This document shows, piece by piece, positions 10,402 to 21,705 of a DNA stretch of 64,000 nt (the stretch's first letter is position 1; each line of letters begins with the position of its first letter). Below the pieces are notes generated by a model, which was given only the letters and a program-made list of their open reading frames with translations, made no database searches and was not told the DNA's origin. This DNA is from Gautieria morchelliformis (taxonomy: Eukaryota; Basidiomycota; Agaricomycetes; Gomphales; Gomphaceae), in NCBI GenBank assembly GCA_015179125.1, contig WHVA01000134.1, positions 62,001 through 126,000 on the forward strand, written 5' to 3'. Made by a program: the position numbers and the translations under genes.

Positions 10402-10873
10402 GACACCACACCCAGTTCCGACTCCATTTCCGACTCCGCTTCCGGTTCCGATTCCATCTCCGCCTCCGCTTTCGGAAATGATTCCGCTTCTGGGAGAACT
10501 TCCACCAGTTCTGTTCGCCTTGCCAGTTCCACTCCAATTTCCGACTTCCACTCTCGGAACAGTGTCAGAAATCAAGCGACTCGCGTAATAGGTGGCATCA
10601 AGGGTCGATCAAGGGTCAGGGATCTCAGGGAGGTGCAGGGTTGATGGCGGGTGCCAAGTGTTGTCCCTGGCTGCGCAGCGTAGTATAATACGGGCTCGCT
10701 GACATTGGGAGTCCTTAGACTTTTCTCTTTGGATTTCCCCTTGTCAGGTGAGAATCCCCTCTCTTGTATACTCTGTTCATTTATACATACTTTGGATTTC
10801 CCCTTGTCAGTTGTGTGGTAGTGTGATCTCCACAGTAGTGTGATCTCCACAACTAGCCAGGGTTGCCCTTACA
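10402..10873 (+). repeat. LTR D copy, 5' end missing or diverged
   Basis: From GACACCACACCC to GTTGCCCTTACA it matches the complete solo LTR D at 43059-43539. Contains CCGACTCC-type simple repeats, TTTGGATTTCCCCTTGTCAG twice, and a tandem duplication of AGTGTGATCTCCAC (near 10820-10850) absent in the other copy. Its 3' end abuts the Cys-rich gene remnant. The first ~35 bp of the family are not recognisable. Confidence 0.8.
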
Positions 10874-11190
10874 CTCACTATCACTGTCTTTAGCACGTTT
10901 GAAGCCAGAGATCGCCTCATCCCGTGCCTGATCCTCTATTAGCCTCTTCCTCTTTTCCGACTGGCGCGAACTGCCAATGGCGGCAGCCTGGATTGGATAG
11001 GAAGAAAGTATGTGGTTCATACTTTGTGTTAAACCAGTTGTTGATTCCCCAAATTGGCTTGAACCTTGGGTAGATGTGTTCGACTGGTGCCACGATACTG
11101 AATGTCGCACCCATCACACATGTTACCTTCAGCTGCAGCAAGGTTGGCCCTAGGGACAAAGTGAGGGCAATTGCAAACATCTCCATTTGG
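10874..11190 (-). pseudogene. Cys-rich CxCPHFVP protein remnant
   Basis: In one minus frame near 11175-11060 it reads CNCPHFVPRANLAA and then MCDGCDIQ, matching CSCPHFVPK and CAGCLHT of the gene at 25913-27439. Downstream, after a frame change, it reads IQAAAIG and ARDEAISGFKRAKDSDSE, matching AQAAAVGGS and ARREAIAGIKK. The gene is cut at 10873 by LTR D. Like its better copy, it lies just downstream of an integrase-like gene. The paired Cys and His suggest a zinc-binding fold (inference). Confidence 0.7.
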
Positions 11191-11324
11191 AACGGAATGG
11201 AGACATCATAGTGACATTAGGTGGAATAACAAAGAAAGAGAGAACGCAAACTATCGCTTTTTCGCTTGACTTATTGTGGCGGCACAGAAAAATAATAATT
11301 AATTGATTTTATTCATTGAAACTG

Positions 11325-13865
11325 TAGCTACTGGTTCTCCTCCAAACGAAAGATAAAGCTCTGAATTGCATGCAAAGCCTGGCACCATGCGATTGCACGT
11401 GGTAACCAGACAGGAACTGGCAGTTCAACCATGAACTGTCGCGCACGTCTTCCCACCTGTATGGTCTCGTAAGTTTGATAACCGCCATCATCCCACTCCA
11501 TAATATGCACACCATAACCTTCGGGAACAATACCTGCTGTGCGAATTTCTTCCAGGGCTGCAAAAAATGATCCTTCCACCTGGGAGTTTGCGAACGGTGA
11601 CTGAGATCGTAGTGATAAGAGTTATTCTAAATGGATTTGTATTTGGAGTTGGGAATTGATTCAAGCTTCAAGTGGAGCTGAATCGAGTAGACATTTGAGT
11701 GCTGAGGGGACTGCTTGTATTATAGAAACTACTTCGATCGGGAACTTTGAGACGGTGGAGAGGTGAAGCTAATGTTATTCGTGTATAATTGTTACATCTG
11801 TTTGTACTACTTAACTACTGGAAAGGGCTCGGCGTCGATGCGGTACATGTGGCATGTGACGCAGGGATATAGGGGGATGTGGAGTATAGCCTGGAGCGAG
11901 CTATCGAACGAATATGACAAGGGAATGCTAAGGATTATTTGTACATAAGACGATGATGTGGAGAGACATGTGCGTGATGTGCGAGGGGGAATTGTGGAGC
12001 AGCGGTCGAGTCCGGTCAGGGACGATCGGATGCATATGTACCTTGATCCCAATTGAATTGATGTCTAAGCGGGATCAGTGTCTCGGGTCAGTCTGTCGAT
12101 CGAGATTGATGTGATCGACGCATTCAATATGATGACGATTCGCTTGGCGTGCCTTGTATGCGTGCTCGAAGGTGTATTGGCTCGGTGTCGTGTGTATGCG
12201 AGTCGGGGGTTCGGGGATATCTGTATGTAACTTGGGTACGAGCCTTGGTGATATCATTAATGTCGTAAATGGAGTATCATAACACGTAGAACTCTGATTG
12301 CCGGATGGTTGATGTTTGCATGCACATTTGTGCGATTTCTTCATGCAGTGGATGGTAAGTCTCATTTCCTGTACCTGCTTCATCCTCTCTCTCATCATTG
12401 GCCTCGCAAATTTCTGCATCAGTTGGCTCATCAGTCGCACTGTGGACTTCAGACTCGGACTCGGACTCTTCCTCATCACTAGGGTGGCCTGCTCCAGTCT
12501 GATGAGATCTACGCTGCACAATCGGACCATCGGCTGCATAGTACCGCCGAAGGATATCTGGGTGGACTTCATTGTGCTCTGATACCACCTTGCCGTGTGT
12601 TGTTTCACTGACAAATCACATATCCTACATACATATTAGTAGAGTAATGAAGGTGAATATGAACTGACTCACAATAGGACTACAGTTGGTCATTGTTGAT
12701 ATGGGATGAGCATTCCATTCAGCCTTGAATGCATCACAGTCAGCGTTGATGGGGTCTAGAAACAGCACTTGAAGCAGCCATAGATGGTTGGGGCTGTGGA
12801 GATTGAGGCGATGAAGCTTCTCAAGACGTATAAAAAAACCTCTCCAGGGCCGAGCGAACTGTGTGGCCACTTCGACCCACAGCCGTTCAATTCTTGTGTT
12901 ATGAGTTGACCTTGGTTAATTTATTAAAATAGGAGTGTAGTAAATAGAGCAACTTACGTCCCCCATAAGTATGAGCGACGACGAGGGCCTTTGTGCATGA
13001 TAATCCATGTTTCTACATCAAGGTTCTCACCGCCTCGATCGCCACGAACACGTGATGGACAACCATGTTCAGTGATTGAGTCAAGAAACAAATTAAGTAC
13101 AGTTGATGCTCGGTTGTTCGTGCTTGCATGGAGTGCCGTTATCTATATGGACAGTAAGCATGATGCAGACAGGCAGATGTCGTGCTTACCATATGATCAT
13201 GCCCATCAATTGCCCCATGAATGACAAAGCCCCACGGAATCAACTTGTGCATACCATCCATGTGTGATACGGCATTGGACATCTGAGAGATATAAGTACG
13301 GCGCATGATCGTGTCGTGTCTTCGGAGCGCCTGCCCCAGAACATCTAGGTGTTTCATACTTCCACGAATATGCTCTCTCTGAATACATAGCCCATGTCGC
13401 TGTAAGAACCCCACAGCATAACGAAGTCCAGAGCTTGGTTGATGCTGTTTCCAGAGTGTGATCACAGAATCCAACTCATAATTAGATAGAGTTGAAAAAC
13501 AATGATACAATCCTAGCTTGTAACACAGTGTGTTGCGATGGATCCCTAAGAGGCAAGCAAGAACCTTCATTTTGAGGCGATGTTTTCCTGATACAGCGTC
13601 CTGCACCCATGCTTCGTTAAGTAATTTTGTAGGGCGGCCAGGACAACCAGTGTATTCTAAGGACACTAGGGTTTCCTTTGTTGTCAATTAGGGCTCACTG
13701 TATTTACTTCATTAACTCTGTGCCTAGCAGAAAATAAAGTCGGTGTACTGATTATCAGCTCCTTTTGCTGCCAGCTCCAGCTCATGCATCAGGCGTCCTA
13801 GGCAATGTGCTGATTCCTCCAGCCACCCTCTTGGCAACTCAGTGGATTCCATCTGTTCGAGAAGA
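11325..13865 (-). pseudogene. Integrase-core (DDE) domain protein, interrupted copy
   Basis: Multi-exon gene homologous to 23288-25384. N-terminal exon (about 13865-13757, ELPRGWLEESAHCLGRL), then GRPTKLL and a helix-turn-helix (LACLLGIHRNTLCYKL), then the core: HMDGMHKLI (first Asp), RGDRGGENLD (second Asp), and NTRIERLWVEVATQF (Glu). A Glu/Ser-rich acidic region (SDEEESESESE) and a conserved tail (EGYGVHI, GRRARQFMVELP) follow. Introns with GT-AG ends fit at about 13190, 12960 and 12680. A 672-bp solo LTR splits the last exon, and a frame change lies just before it. Likely a transposase or integrase of an Agaricomycete element; class not identified. Confidence 0.85.
11613..12284. repeat. 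Solo LTR G (672 bp) with target duplication CGTAG
   Basis: Ends TGATAAGAG...GTATCATAACA, flanked by CGTAG at 11608-11612 and 12285-12289. Removing the LTR and one CGTAG copy makes the integrase-like C-terminal exon align without gap to the sister gene (SQSPFAN versus SQPPFSN), which proves the limits. No second copy in this window; orientation not assigned. Confidence 0.88.
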
Positions 13866-14108
13866 GGGTTTGTGCATTTTGACCATCATAGAGTGCTAAC
13901 GATAGCTCAGAATCAGATGAACCTGGTGACAACACTGAAGATGACGATGTGCCAATTGTGTGATCTAATGATCAAATAGAGTCATTGCCATTTCTCCCTC
14001 CAGTATCATGGTCAAAATGCACAAAAATGTTTTTTCCCGCGCGCGGTGAAAATGTTCCCTCCACACGCCCTGATATATATATATATATATGTATATGTAT
14101 AATCTAAT
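13866..14108. repeat. CG-repeat pieces and TA run between two dead genes
   Basis: Contains GTGCATTTTGACCATCAT (about 13880-13900), the end word of the CG-alternating repeat, and a second piece at 13990-14062 (GGTCAAAATGCAC with CCCGCGCGCGG). A (TA)n run follows at 14079-14090. No gene. Confidence 0.6.
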
Positions 14109-15749
14109 TTAAGACATTATTAAGTATGATACCTTCTTTGTTGTGTCTTGTATTTCAGTCAAAGATATCTTGCGCCGTTCAATGTTTCGAAGGAACCACT
14201 CCTGGGCTTCGCCGGTGAGGCGAGTGCCCACATAGCCGACCTGCGTGTCAATGCTGGTTGGCCCTAGGAGGCAATTCATTTTTAGCCATCGTAGGATGGC
14301 TGCCACGAAGACTTCGAACTCTTCAAGGTCCGATCCCCCTGCATATGGCTCAGGGTGGGCCAATTTTACGCCGGCCTTCGCTAGCACAGACTTCTCCGGG
14401 TCTGTGTCCGCGGTGTCTGCCAATGCCATGCAGATCATCCATGTGATCCCGTCATACGGCTCCATTGGTACAACATCGGCCTGGTCAGGGATTCCCTGGC
14501 CTTCCGTTGGGGCCATGGATCGCTCGCGCGGTTGTGATGCCGCGCGGGGCAGGCTGTTATATGCCCTGACAGGCCCTGGGCCCGGAACGGGCTCGGTATC
14601 GGGAGCATTCTGTGCTCTCGGTTCCGAGGGCGTTTTGTGCCTGGTGTCCCCGGTCAGTCCCGCGTTGCGGATCCGTAGCCTGCTGTTGTAGGCTGCGCAC
14701 GCCTGCCGTGCGCCTTGTACGGCTTGTGTGAGCTTCTCGTCAGGCAGCTGAGCGGTGTGGCTGTGGGCCACTGTCTCTTCAGCGTTTTTCGCTAGTAGCT
14801 CGAGTGCCCATGTGTGGCGGCGCGCGGCTGCAGCTTCTTTACGCTGCCAGTGTGCGACTTCGAGCTCTAAACTCTCGATCATTGTTTCAGAGTCAGGCTC
14901 TGAGGCGACCTGATCCCTAACGATCTGTTGGATCGTTTGGATCGTTTTACGGCTGTCCATTGGGGCAGCCAGTTGTTCCTGAGGCTCGTTCCGGAACCTT
15001 ACGTCCTGTTCGACCGGGACGGCTGGTGGCGGCATTCACTGCTTGTCTTGCTCCTTTTGGCGCGGGTCTTCCACATCGCGACTGCGTTCGTTGGCTGCGG
15101 ACTGTCACGAGCTCGGACAAGTTGTGTCGTGTTCCCCGCGTGGGTGGAGTGCTTTCTGGACGTCCTCCAGTGTGGCTGCGTCTTGCAGCCTGACCTCCTC
15201 CGACCGGTGGAGTTCCTTGCCGATTGCCATTAGGGCGGCGGCAGCGTTGTCAAGCTGCAATGCCAGCTGATCTTGCTTGTGGCGCGTCAGCATGCTTCGG
15301 TGCAGCGCAGCCTGCACCTGTTTGTTCAGGGCCTCTGCCGTCTCATGGTTGATGGTGTGAGCCCTCGAGCTCTTGTGACTAGAGCTCGAGTATTCCAAGT
15401 CCTGACCATCGTCTGGGGCTCGTCTTTTTTGCCATCGTCCTCCTTCAGGGACGATCGTCGTCGCTCTACTTCGTGAGTGTCGGTTTGAGTTGTGGCTTTG
15501 TGACCACCTCGACGTTGTTGCTCTACCGTCTGACGACGGCGAGACTTCTCTGCCCTTTCCTTTGTCTTTGGGCCAAGAGAGATGGGGGGGCGGTGCCGGC
15601 TCTTTGCCCGGCGTCGTCTCTTCTTCGGCCACGCTCGACGAGATGTGGTCGGGATTTTCCTCGTCCTCTACTGATGGGACGAGGGCGGTGATATTACGAT
15701 CTCTCGTCTTCTATCGTCTGTTCTCTTGGTCCAGGATAGCGTCAGCCAT
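14109..15749 (-). pseudogene. Gag of chromovirus copy A3
   Basis: Start taken at 15749 (MADAILDQ). The N-terminal half is polar and low in complexity (DKGKGREVS, coiled segments QVQAALHRSMLTR). The C-terminal half holds the Gag capsid-like core also found in A2 at 57883: LAHPEPYAGGSDLEEFEVF, MNCLLGPTSID, VGYVGTRLTGEAQEWF. It would assemble the particle. Broken by a stop near the start and a frame change near 15035-15105; the end at 14109 runs into unrelated AT-rich sequence, so protease and pol are missing. Confidence 0.85.
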
Positions 15750-15964
15750 CGTGTCGCTAGGCTACGCCTGGGGCGTGGACCTCGAGCTCGTCGCTCGTGT
15801 CCGTCTTTGACTGCGGGAATCATCATGCTCGCAGCCGACAGTAGAGGGTCTACTGGAGGGTCTCAACGATGTTTAGTCGTCGACGCAGCGATCTTTTTCA
15901 AGATTGCTTCGAATCCACTATCGGTTGGTCGCGTGGCGATCAACCGCAGGATAGTTCAAAAAGG

Positions 15965-16092
15965 TGTAACAATATCTATCTTAGGCCTCAGGTCACAAGA
16001 GCACGACAGAAATTGACCACTGTGTGGTATTCTGATGCTACGTAGTGACAGTGTAAGGGTAAGATGCGATGGGGACCGCTGGCCGGTTCCCA
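15965..16092 (-). repeat. Partial 5' LTR of A3 (LTR A, minus)
   Basis: Starts TGTAACAATATC next to the A3 leader (AAAAAGG). The block GTGTGGTATTCTGATGCTAC and CCGGTTCCCA match the reverse complement of the A1 LTR (6693-6906). Homology stops at 16092, leaving out the outer ~90 bp. Confidence 0.8.
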
Positions 16093-16677
16093 TTGTCAAC
16101 ATGAGCCCGAGATATCCCCTTTGAATTCTCATTGTTGTCTTGGGGTCGTTAAGCCACGTTTATTTTATTTTATTTTTTGCTCTCCTCCTTTTCATCATTT
16201 TCCGCTGTGTACATCTCACCTCTTCTGCCATCTATCACACATCCACAACTGTAAGGTATGTCTTCCCTGGCTGTTCTCGTCCTCCTGCACATTCACTGAC
16301 GTTCTCCTCCTTTTGTATATGTTGTCCTATTCTCCTTTTTCCACTGGGTACATCTCGTCTCTTTGACCATGTATGACAAGAATAGTCATAAAAGCCATAC
16401 CAACACTCACTATCCTCTTGACCCTGGAAATATATAGCTTCTGTTGCCTCTAGCTTCTCCCTCGTTTACTGATCTCACATGTGCAGCTCATGTATCCTTT
16501 GAGCTGTTTCACGTATGACATATCCACAGGCTGTACATCAACATTTCAGCATATTAGCATTACAGTATACCTGTATTCCCCTTGGATGCCATTTCAGTCC
16601 CAGTCTTGCCCTTAGTAAGTTAGCTTCTCGATATTTTATGGAATTATTGACAATCTTGATAGCTACTTGTCATGACC
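16093..16677. other. Unassigned pyrimidine-rich spacer
   Basis: T/C-rich on the plus strand (TTTTATTTTATTTTTTGC, TCTCCTCC). No gene or known repeat recognised. It could be the deleted partner side of A3 or an older LTR; I cannot assign it. Confidence 0.35.
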
Positions 16678-17665
16678 AGTCTATTTCTCCTACCGCACTA
16701 CCTCTATGTTCCCCCTCATCACTCCCTAGCATCTTCGCCAGAGTTCGCCGCACCCACCGACCACTCCCCTTCCACGTCCACTCTACCCACTGTTCACCCC
16801 ATTCTCCAAACCGCTATTCGCTCCTAGCGCATTTAGCCAGCAGGCACGCCATCAAATATGATTGATACCAGTCACCCGGTATGATGGTTATCATTAACCC
16901 CATGATCTTCTTAATCCAACCCCATTGGGCGTTTGTATGGCCAAAGTGTGTTCGCAGGACGTCCCTTCCATACGTCGTGTGGGATCAACCCAGTAAACGA
17001 AGAGTGTGTGGAGGGTAGCATGTATGCGGGTCCCAAGACATGGTTTGGCCATAAGTGCCTTTGCCCCCTTTACTCTCCATCGTTTCATGTTCGCATTCTT
17101 CCCTCATTCTATCGTATGTTTATTCCATCTACTTAGTATCATGATTGCGCACCCCTATCCGACCCTAATTCACGACGGCCTCTTTCCTATTCGCTAATAC
17201 CTTGCAAACATTCGATATAAGTAGTTTACATTTGCAAGTATATTCTCCAGTTCAATTATCATACGTCGTTCATCTTGTGCAAATTTGACCTCGCTGTGGT
17301 CATCGTCTTAAGCCTTCTCGTGGAGATTTCCATCTTCGACTAGCAGAGAACTTAGGCATCACTGGTGAGTTCTCATACTTCATCTTCGTTACCTTAACCT
17401 TCGAACCATTTTCTGCGCTGTTGGCGAAGGGATTGTCGAGACTTAGACAGCCCTTCCGTGAGACCTTGCACATTACATCGTCAAGTGCCACGGGCTATTT
17501 CGCTACGACTGTAGATAGGGTGAGCCCCGTTCGGGCAACCCTCTTACCTTGTGAACATTCATTGGTTCATCTATTCGCTGAACGGCATACTTATTCGCAC
17601 AAGTTATTCGGGCATTCACTGTGTTCACTAATACACAATATTAACGCCTAAAACCAATCTTGACA
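16678..17665 (-). repeat. LTR B, complete short form (988 bp)
   Basis: Minus orientation, from TGTCATGACC to CCAATCTTGACA. Same length as the plus copy at 41641-42628, which defines the short form of the family. The left flank GCTACT and right flank CTACT resemble each other, but a target duplication cannot be claimed. Confidence 0.85.
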
Positions 17666-18285
17666 CTACTTAGCAAGCATTCAATGATCACTGAGCTTGA
17701 CACCATGTCCAGGGAGAGCTACACGGAGTCCTGTCTACTCCGCAACACATACCCTCCCCAGCGACAACCAATTTTCACCCTAATTTGGCTGAATTTGTGA
17801 CAGGTGATAAATTCAGAGACAGTAACCATTTTGCCCTTAACTTCTCAGTATTTTACTATGAAATACTGATGGAACGATCCCAATAGACCTTCCACCTTGT
17901 TCGATGCTGTTTGACCGCTTATCTGAGGAGAGCTAAATACACGGGCTATGTGGATTCAATTGTTACTCATCATACTCAGATAAGCATGTCGGTATCCAAT
18001 TCTGCACCGGCCGCATATAGGTACCTCAGTACTCTCATATCCACTTGCATACTGATCTCAAGCGTAATGCACCTCAGGTATTCCTGTGTCCCTTCCTTAC
18101 CTGCGCACTCCCCTGGCCATTTCCATACTCATCCCCATATACACTTCTGTACCCTATCAAGAGATAGGATTTCATCTTGCACCATGAGCACATCTTGAAG
18201 CAAAGCGATTGTAGACAACAGAATTGAAAGTAATGTGAGCCTGTTCCATGACAGATGCTCGGCGGGTCGGCATGACGCACGACCT
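17578..18285 (-). repeat. Inner inverted-repeat arm (partner 9317-10040)
   Basis: Near-identical reverse complement of the left arm: LTR B 5' end, then segment X up to CGGCGGGTCGGCATGACGCACGACC. Only scattered substitutions separate the arms, so the duplication is recent relative to the BTB arms. Confidence 0.85.
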
Positions 18286-18460
18286 AATGGCGGTCAAAAT
18301 GCACAAATATTATTGTGCGCGCGCGCGACGAAAATGGAACCGCGCGCCCCCTGGGTATGGGTGTCAATGGGTGGTTGTAGGCCAGGCCCGTGCGCTTGCC
18401 ATGTCGGCATGACGCACGAGTTAGCCAAAGCACTTTTGGCTGGGTCCCGTCGAGCACCTT
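18286..18460 (+). repeat. CG-alternating interspersed repeat, copy 4
   Basis: GGCGGTCAAAATGCAC start followed by GTGCGCGCGCGCGACG and CCGCGCGCCCCC. It has the same orientation as copy 2, although the adjoining segment X is inverted, so it was gained or flipped separately. Confidence 0.7.
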
Positions 18461-18889
18461 GACAGTCTCACATTACTATTCTGTATGGTCCTGATTTCAA
18501 TTTTCCATCACTACTTGCTGCAAGGTGTGCTCATGGAAGGCTAGCCAGCTAGCCAGAGCAGGTGTGGAATGCAAAAAAGTCACTCATCTGATGAAATCCT
18601 ATTGCTCAAGTTTCGACAGAGTAGATATGGGGATGCAGAGGTACAGTAATGGATATGCAAGTGTGGATGTACGAAAGGGATAAGACAGCGTTGAGGTATG
18701 GCACTGTACACTAATCTTGCGCCGGTCTTCGCGAGTTGCAGGAAGACATCGTAATCGGACTGCAAGGAGATTTCATGTAAGGATGACCGGAACTTGCTCC
18801 GCGTCCTCGTTTATTTCTTCATGACCTTTCCATGAACTGGAGGTATTGACCTTCCTCTTACTCGTGCACTGCCCAGATCTCTTCTAGAA

Positions 18890-19600
18890 AATCTGTGGAA
18901 GAAGGGAGTGGGGTTGACCCCAGTTCGTCAAGTCTCGACGACACTCTGACTTTGGGGAGCTGTTGCTGGTGTACTTGTTCTCTGCTTCGCAACGCGCATT
19001 CCTCATTATTCTGGGGGATCCACACCAATGACGAGGGTGTCGGGCGTCCCAACGGCTTCCTCGCGCTCGTCCATTCTGGAAAGATAAAGCTTGTACATGT
19101 AGAACCGTATGTTCTGCTGAGTGGGGAAGCGTTGAAAGCTAGCACAGTTATCCTTGCACCGGATATACACCATCATGGAGCAACCTATTTGATGGTGCGT
19201 GAAAGCATTGACTTGTTCCGAAACACGGCTGGACTGTACTGTACTAATAGAGCAAACGGCGGAAGAGCTTGGTATAGGCCGACATCCCCACAAGGGAATC
19301 ACGCAGGGTACTGCAGCTATAGCACATTATCTGACCCGCCACGCTCGCATCCAGACAGCAAGCAGTGGGTATCCTCAATATATCGCAGAATAGTGCCAGC
19401 CAAGAATATCTGTCGCAATCAACGGTGTACTGGTAGCTTTTCTTCTCCCGTTTTAAACGCACGGCGCGACATTTTGCAGTTTACCACCAACAACGGATAC
19501 ACGTACAAAGTGACGTCTCACTGGATTTCGGGATATTTTCTCAGAGACGCACTGAAGCTCCCATCAACGCCGGACGAGGTGAGTTATGGATCTGAATGAT
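18890..19600 (+). pseudogene. Flavin-containing monooxygenase-like fragment
   Basis: One open frame of 234 codons. GFLALVHSGKIKLVHVEP followed by ASTVILAPD resembles the part of flavin monooxygenases where the second Rossmann strand leads to the ATG(Y/F) motif. The end (YRRIVPAKNIC, then FTTNNGYTYKVTSHWIS and FLRDALKLPSTPDE) fits the C-terminal region of the Agaricomycete members. It ends at GTGAGT, a good splice donor, so an exon is missing after it. N-terminal FAD-binding GxGxxG exons are absent. Family match is from memory of the pattern, so moderate confidence. These enzymes oxygenate small molecules with FAD and NADPH. Confidence 0.55.
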
Positions 19601-19732
19601 GCTTTTCATATGTCCAATGGCAGCTGCACACATGACACCGCGCATCGGAAAGGAGGAGGCTTGAAGGAGGGCTAGACTGGATTGATGAAAGCAACTGCCA
19701 GAAAGGGATCCTGATCAGGCGTGGTTAAGTCA

Positions 19733-20085
19733 AAGATTGTACGACAGGCTGGACGAGTGTCCCAGGGTTTTGGGTAAGGACGAGGCATGGAGCAAGCAAT
19801 GTACGGAGCACTGTTGAAAATGACTTCGCATCGGTATCTAAAAGTGCATATCAATGGTGTAAAGTAGAAGTAATCATCATCACTCTTACTTGAGATACCA
19901 GACAGAGGTCGTACTAAAACCTCAAATGTAGCTTTTGATGGTTGTTCAGCAGTCAAGCGAACCAGGATCGGCCCAGAAACAGATGCAAGAGCTTTAGTCG
20001 GTCAAAAGCAAACGACACTGACCCTTTGACGTGATCTAGAGATTCGAAGACAATACCTATGGGGCGTAACGAAGAGGTTGAGCGG
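19733..20085 (-). pseudogene. Unrecognised gene fragment with intron
   Basis: Minus strand. Exon reading ASVSGPILVRLTAEQPSKA and FEVLVRPLSG, a GTAAG...TTTTAG intron (about 19880-19830), then an exon in frame reading TLLAPCLVLTQN and ending in a stop at about 19733. Splicing keeps one frame, which suggests true coding origin. I do not recognise the family. It lies between two other host-gene relics. Confidence 0.4.
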
Positions 20086-20255
20086 CAATCTATATGTAAC
20101 GGCATTGAGGTGAGGCTGTCCCAGATAGATGCTCGGCGGGTCGGCATGATGCACGAACCTTGCCAAAGAAAAACCATGTACCTTGGGCTTGGTGTACATC
20201 ACATGTGATCTAGACGACGTACGTCAGCTCTCACAGAAAGATGCTCCGAAAAGCA

Positions 20256-21330
20256 TCAAACGCACGTCTTAGACAAAACCGGCGGTCCACAGAAACAGAC
20301 TCCAACATCCGTGTCAGGGTGTTTATCCACTATGGACAGGAGCCTCGGTCCCAGTTCGGCCTGCCAGAGTGGGTCCGCGTACGCAGGGAGGTGATGGCAT
20401 CTTTTTCCGCACCGTTACGTTGCTCATGTCGTCTTCCTTGACCTTGGCCGTGAGGTAGATGCTGATCTCAATCCGGTTCTTCGTCTCCTGCTCCTCGATC
20501 ACGCAATAGCGAGTAGAACCGGTGGGCCCTGCCAAAGTCACTAATCACCCATGTGAAATAGACCTGCCATCACAGATAAGGACGCTGAGGCCACTTTGGA
20601 ATGAAGGTCATACCTTGGAGAGACGGGTAGACTTGGAATTGTTGAAGCTGGTCATTTGGTACGAGATAGACTTGAGGATGGACGCAAGCGGAGTGACACC
20701 GATACCGGCACCAACGAGAAGCACGGTACCATAATTCGAAAAGTCCTCGGACACACTTCCAAACGGACCATCAACCATGACACAGGGAAGGACCTTGTTG
20801 ACAGGTGGGTTGACATTGGACCACCCTTCTGCTTGCTGTGAAAGTCACAGCCCAGGGTCGCTGCCAGGGCGCTCGTGAAGTCACCAGCCACCCGAACGTG
20901 AACCGAGATATAGTCCTCCTCGGGGGCAGACGTAAGAGTGAATGGGTGCCACTGGAAGTAAATCTCTGGACAGCAAGCACAGGTCATGGTCTTGTCTTTC
21001 TTAATCTGGATCTCCATGACATCAGATGCGTGCTGAATGAATGAAAGTCCTGTGGCAAAAGCGCACTTCGCGCAAAACTCGCTTGTACATGAAAAAAAAC
21101 AACACCACCCACTGGCTAATAACACTGCAAGGAGATCAGAACACGATGAAAAGGAGAAGAAGTATGGAAGACCACTCACTCCAAATTACACCGATGTTGT
21201 TGAAGGAGCAGTATAGGAGTTTGTCAGGCTTGATCATGCAAACATGCCGTGAGCTGCCAGCAGATCAAAAAGAGGATGAATAGGTGGTGCGAGTGGTGCT
21301 CGATGGCGCAAAAAGACTGATACCAGGACA
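20256..21330 (-). pseudogene. NADPH oxidase (Nox) C-terminal relic
   Basis: Fungal Nox transfers electrons from NADPH through FAD and haem to oxygen, making superoxide. Pieces in order on the minus strand: THHLF-like HHSHHLFILFLICW and IKPDKLLYCSFNN (about 21310-21190), [24 protein letters not shown] (FAD-binding), [25 protein letters not shown] (NADPH-binding), VYFTWVISDF, RIEISIYLTAKVKEDDM and a final DVGVCFCGPPVLSKT. The N-terminal haem-binding helices are missing. Frames change at least four times and a short deletion removes the residues before CCPEI. Clearly a pseudogene. Confidence 0.85.
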
Positions 21331-21334
21331 AGTT

Positions 21335-21498
21335 CGGAGTCTTGGCTAACTCCATGCCGACATGACACGGCCTGATGTATTTGTCATCAGTGGCCTATGA
21401 CCACCCATAGCCACCCATAATGGCACATACCCAGGTGCGCGCGCGGTGTCCCATTTTCGTCGCGCGCGCGCAAAATAATATGTGCATTTTGACCATCA
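21335..21498 (-). repeat. CG-alternating interspersed repeat, copy 5
   Basis: From GGCTAACTCC to GCATTTTGACCATCAT, with GTGCGCGCGCGG and CGTCGCGCGCGCGC tracts. Directly followed by copy 6 in the same orientation. Confidence 0.7.
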
Positions 21499-21705
21499 TA
21501 CGACCTAGCCAAAAGCTCGCAAGCTTTGGCTAACTCGTGCATCATGCCGACATGGCAAGCGCACGGCCTGATGTATTTGTCACCCGGGGCCTATGACCAC
21601 CCATCGACGCCTATGTCAGCACATACCCAGGGGCGCACGCGGTCCCATTTTCGTCGCGCGCGCGCAAAATAATATTTGTGCATTTTGACCGCCATAGCAC
21701 TCAAG
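21499..21705 (-). repeat. CG-alternating interspersed repeat, copy 6
   Basis: Longest member together with copy 2: hairpin end (CCAAAAGCTCGCAAGCTTTGG), ATGCCGACATGGCAAGCGCA, TGATGTATTTGTCA, the two CG tracts and the GCATTTTGACCGCCAT end. Head-to-tail with copy 5. Confidence 0.72.

Noticed and set aside
14079..14100. TA microsatellite as an insertion-site or origin signal
   Set aside because: Short simple repeat with no associated feature.
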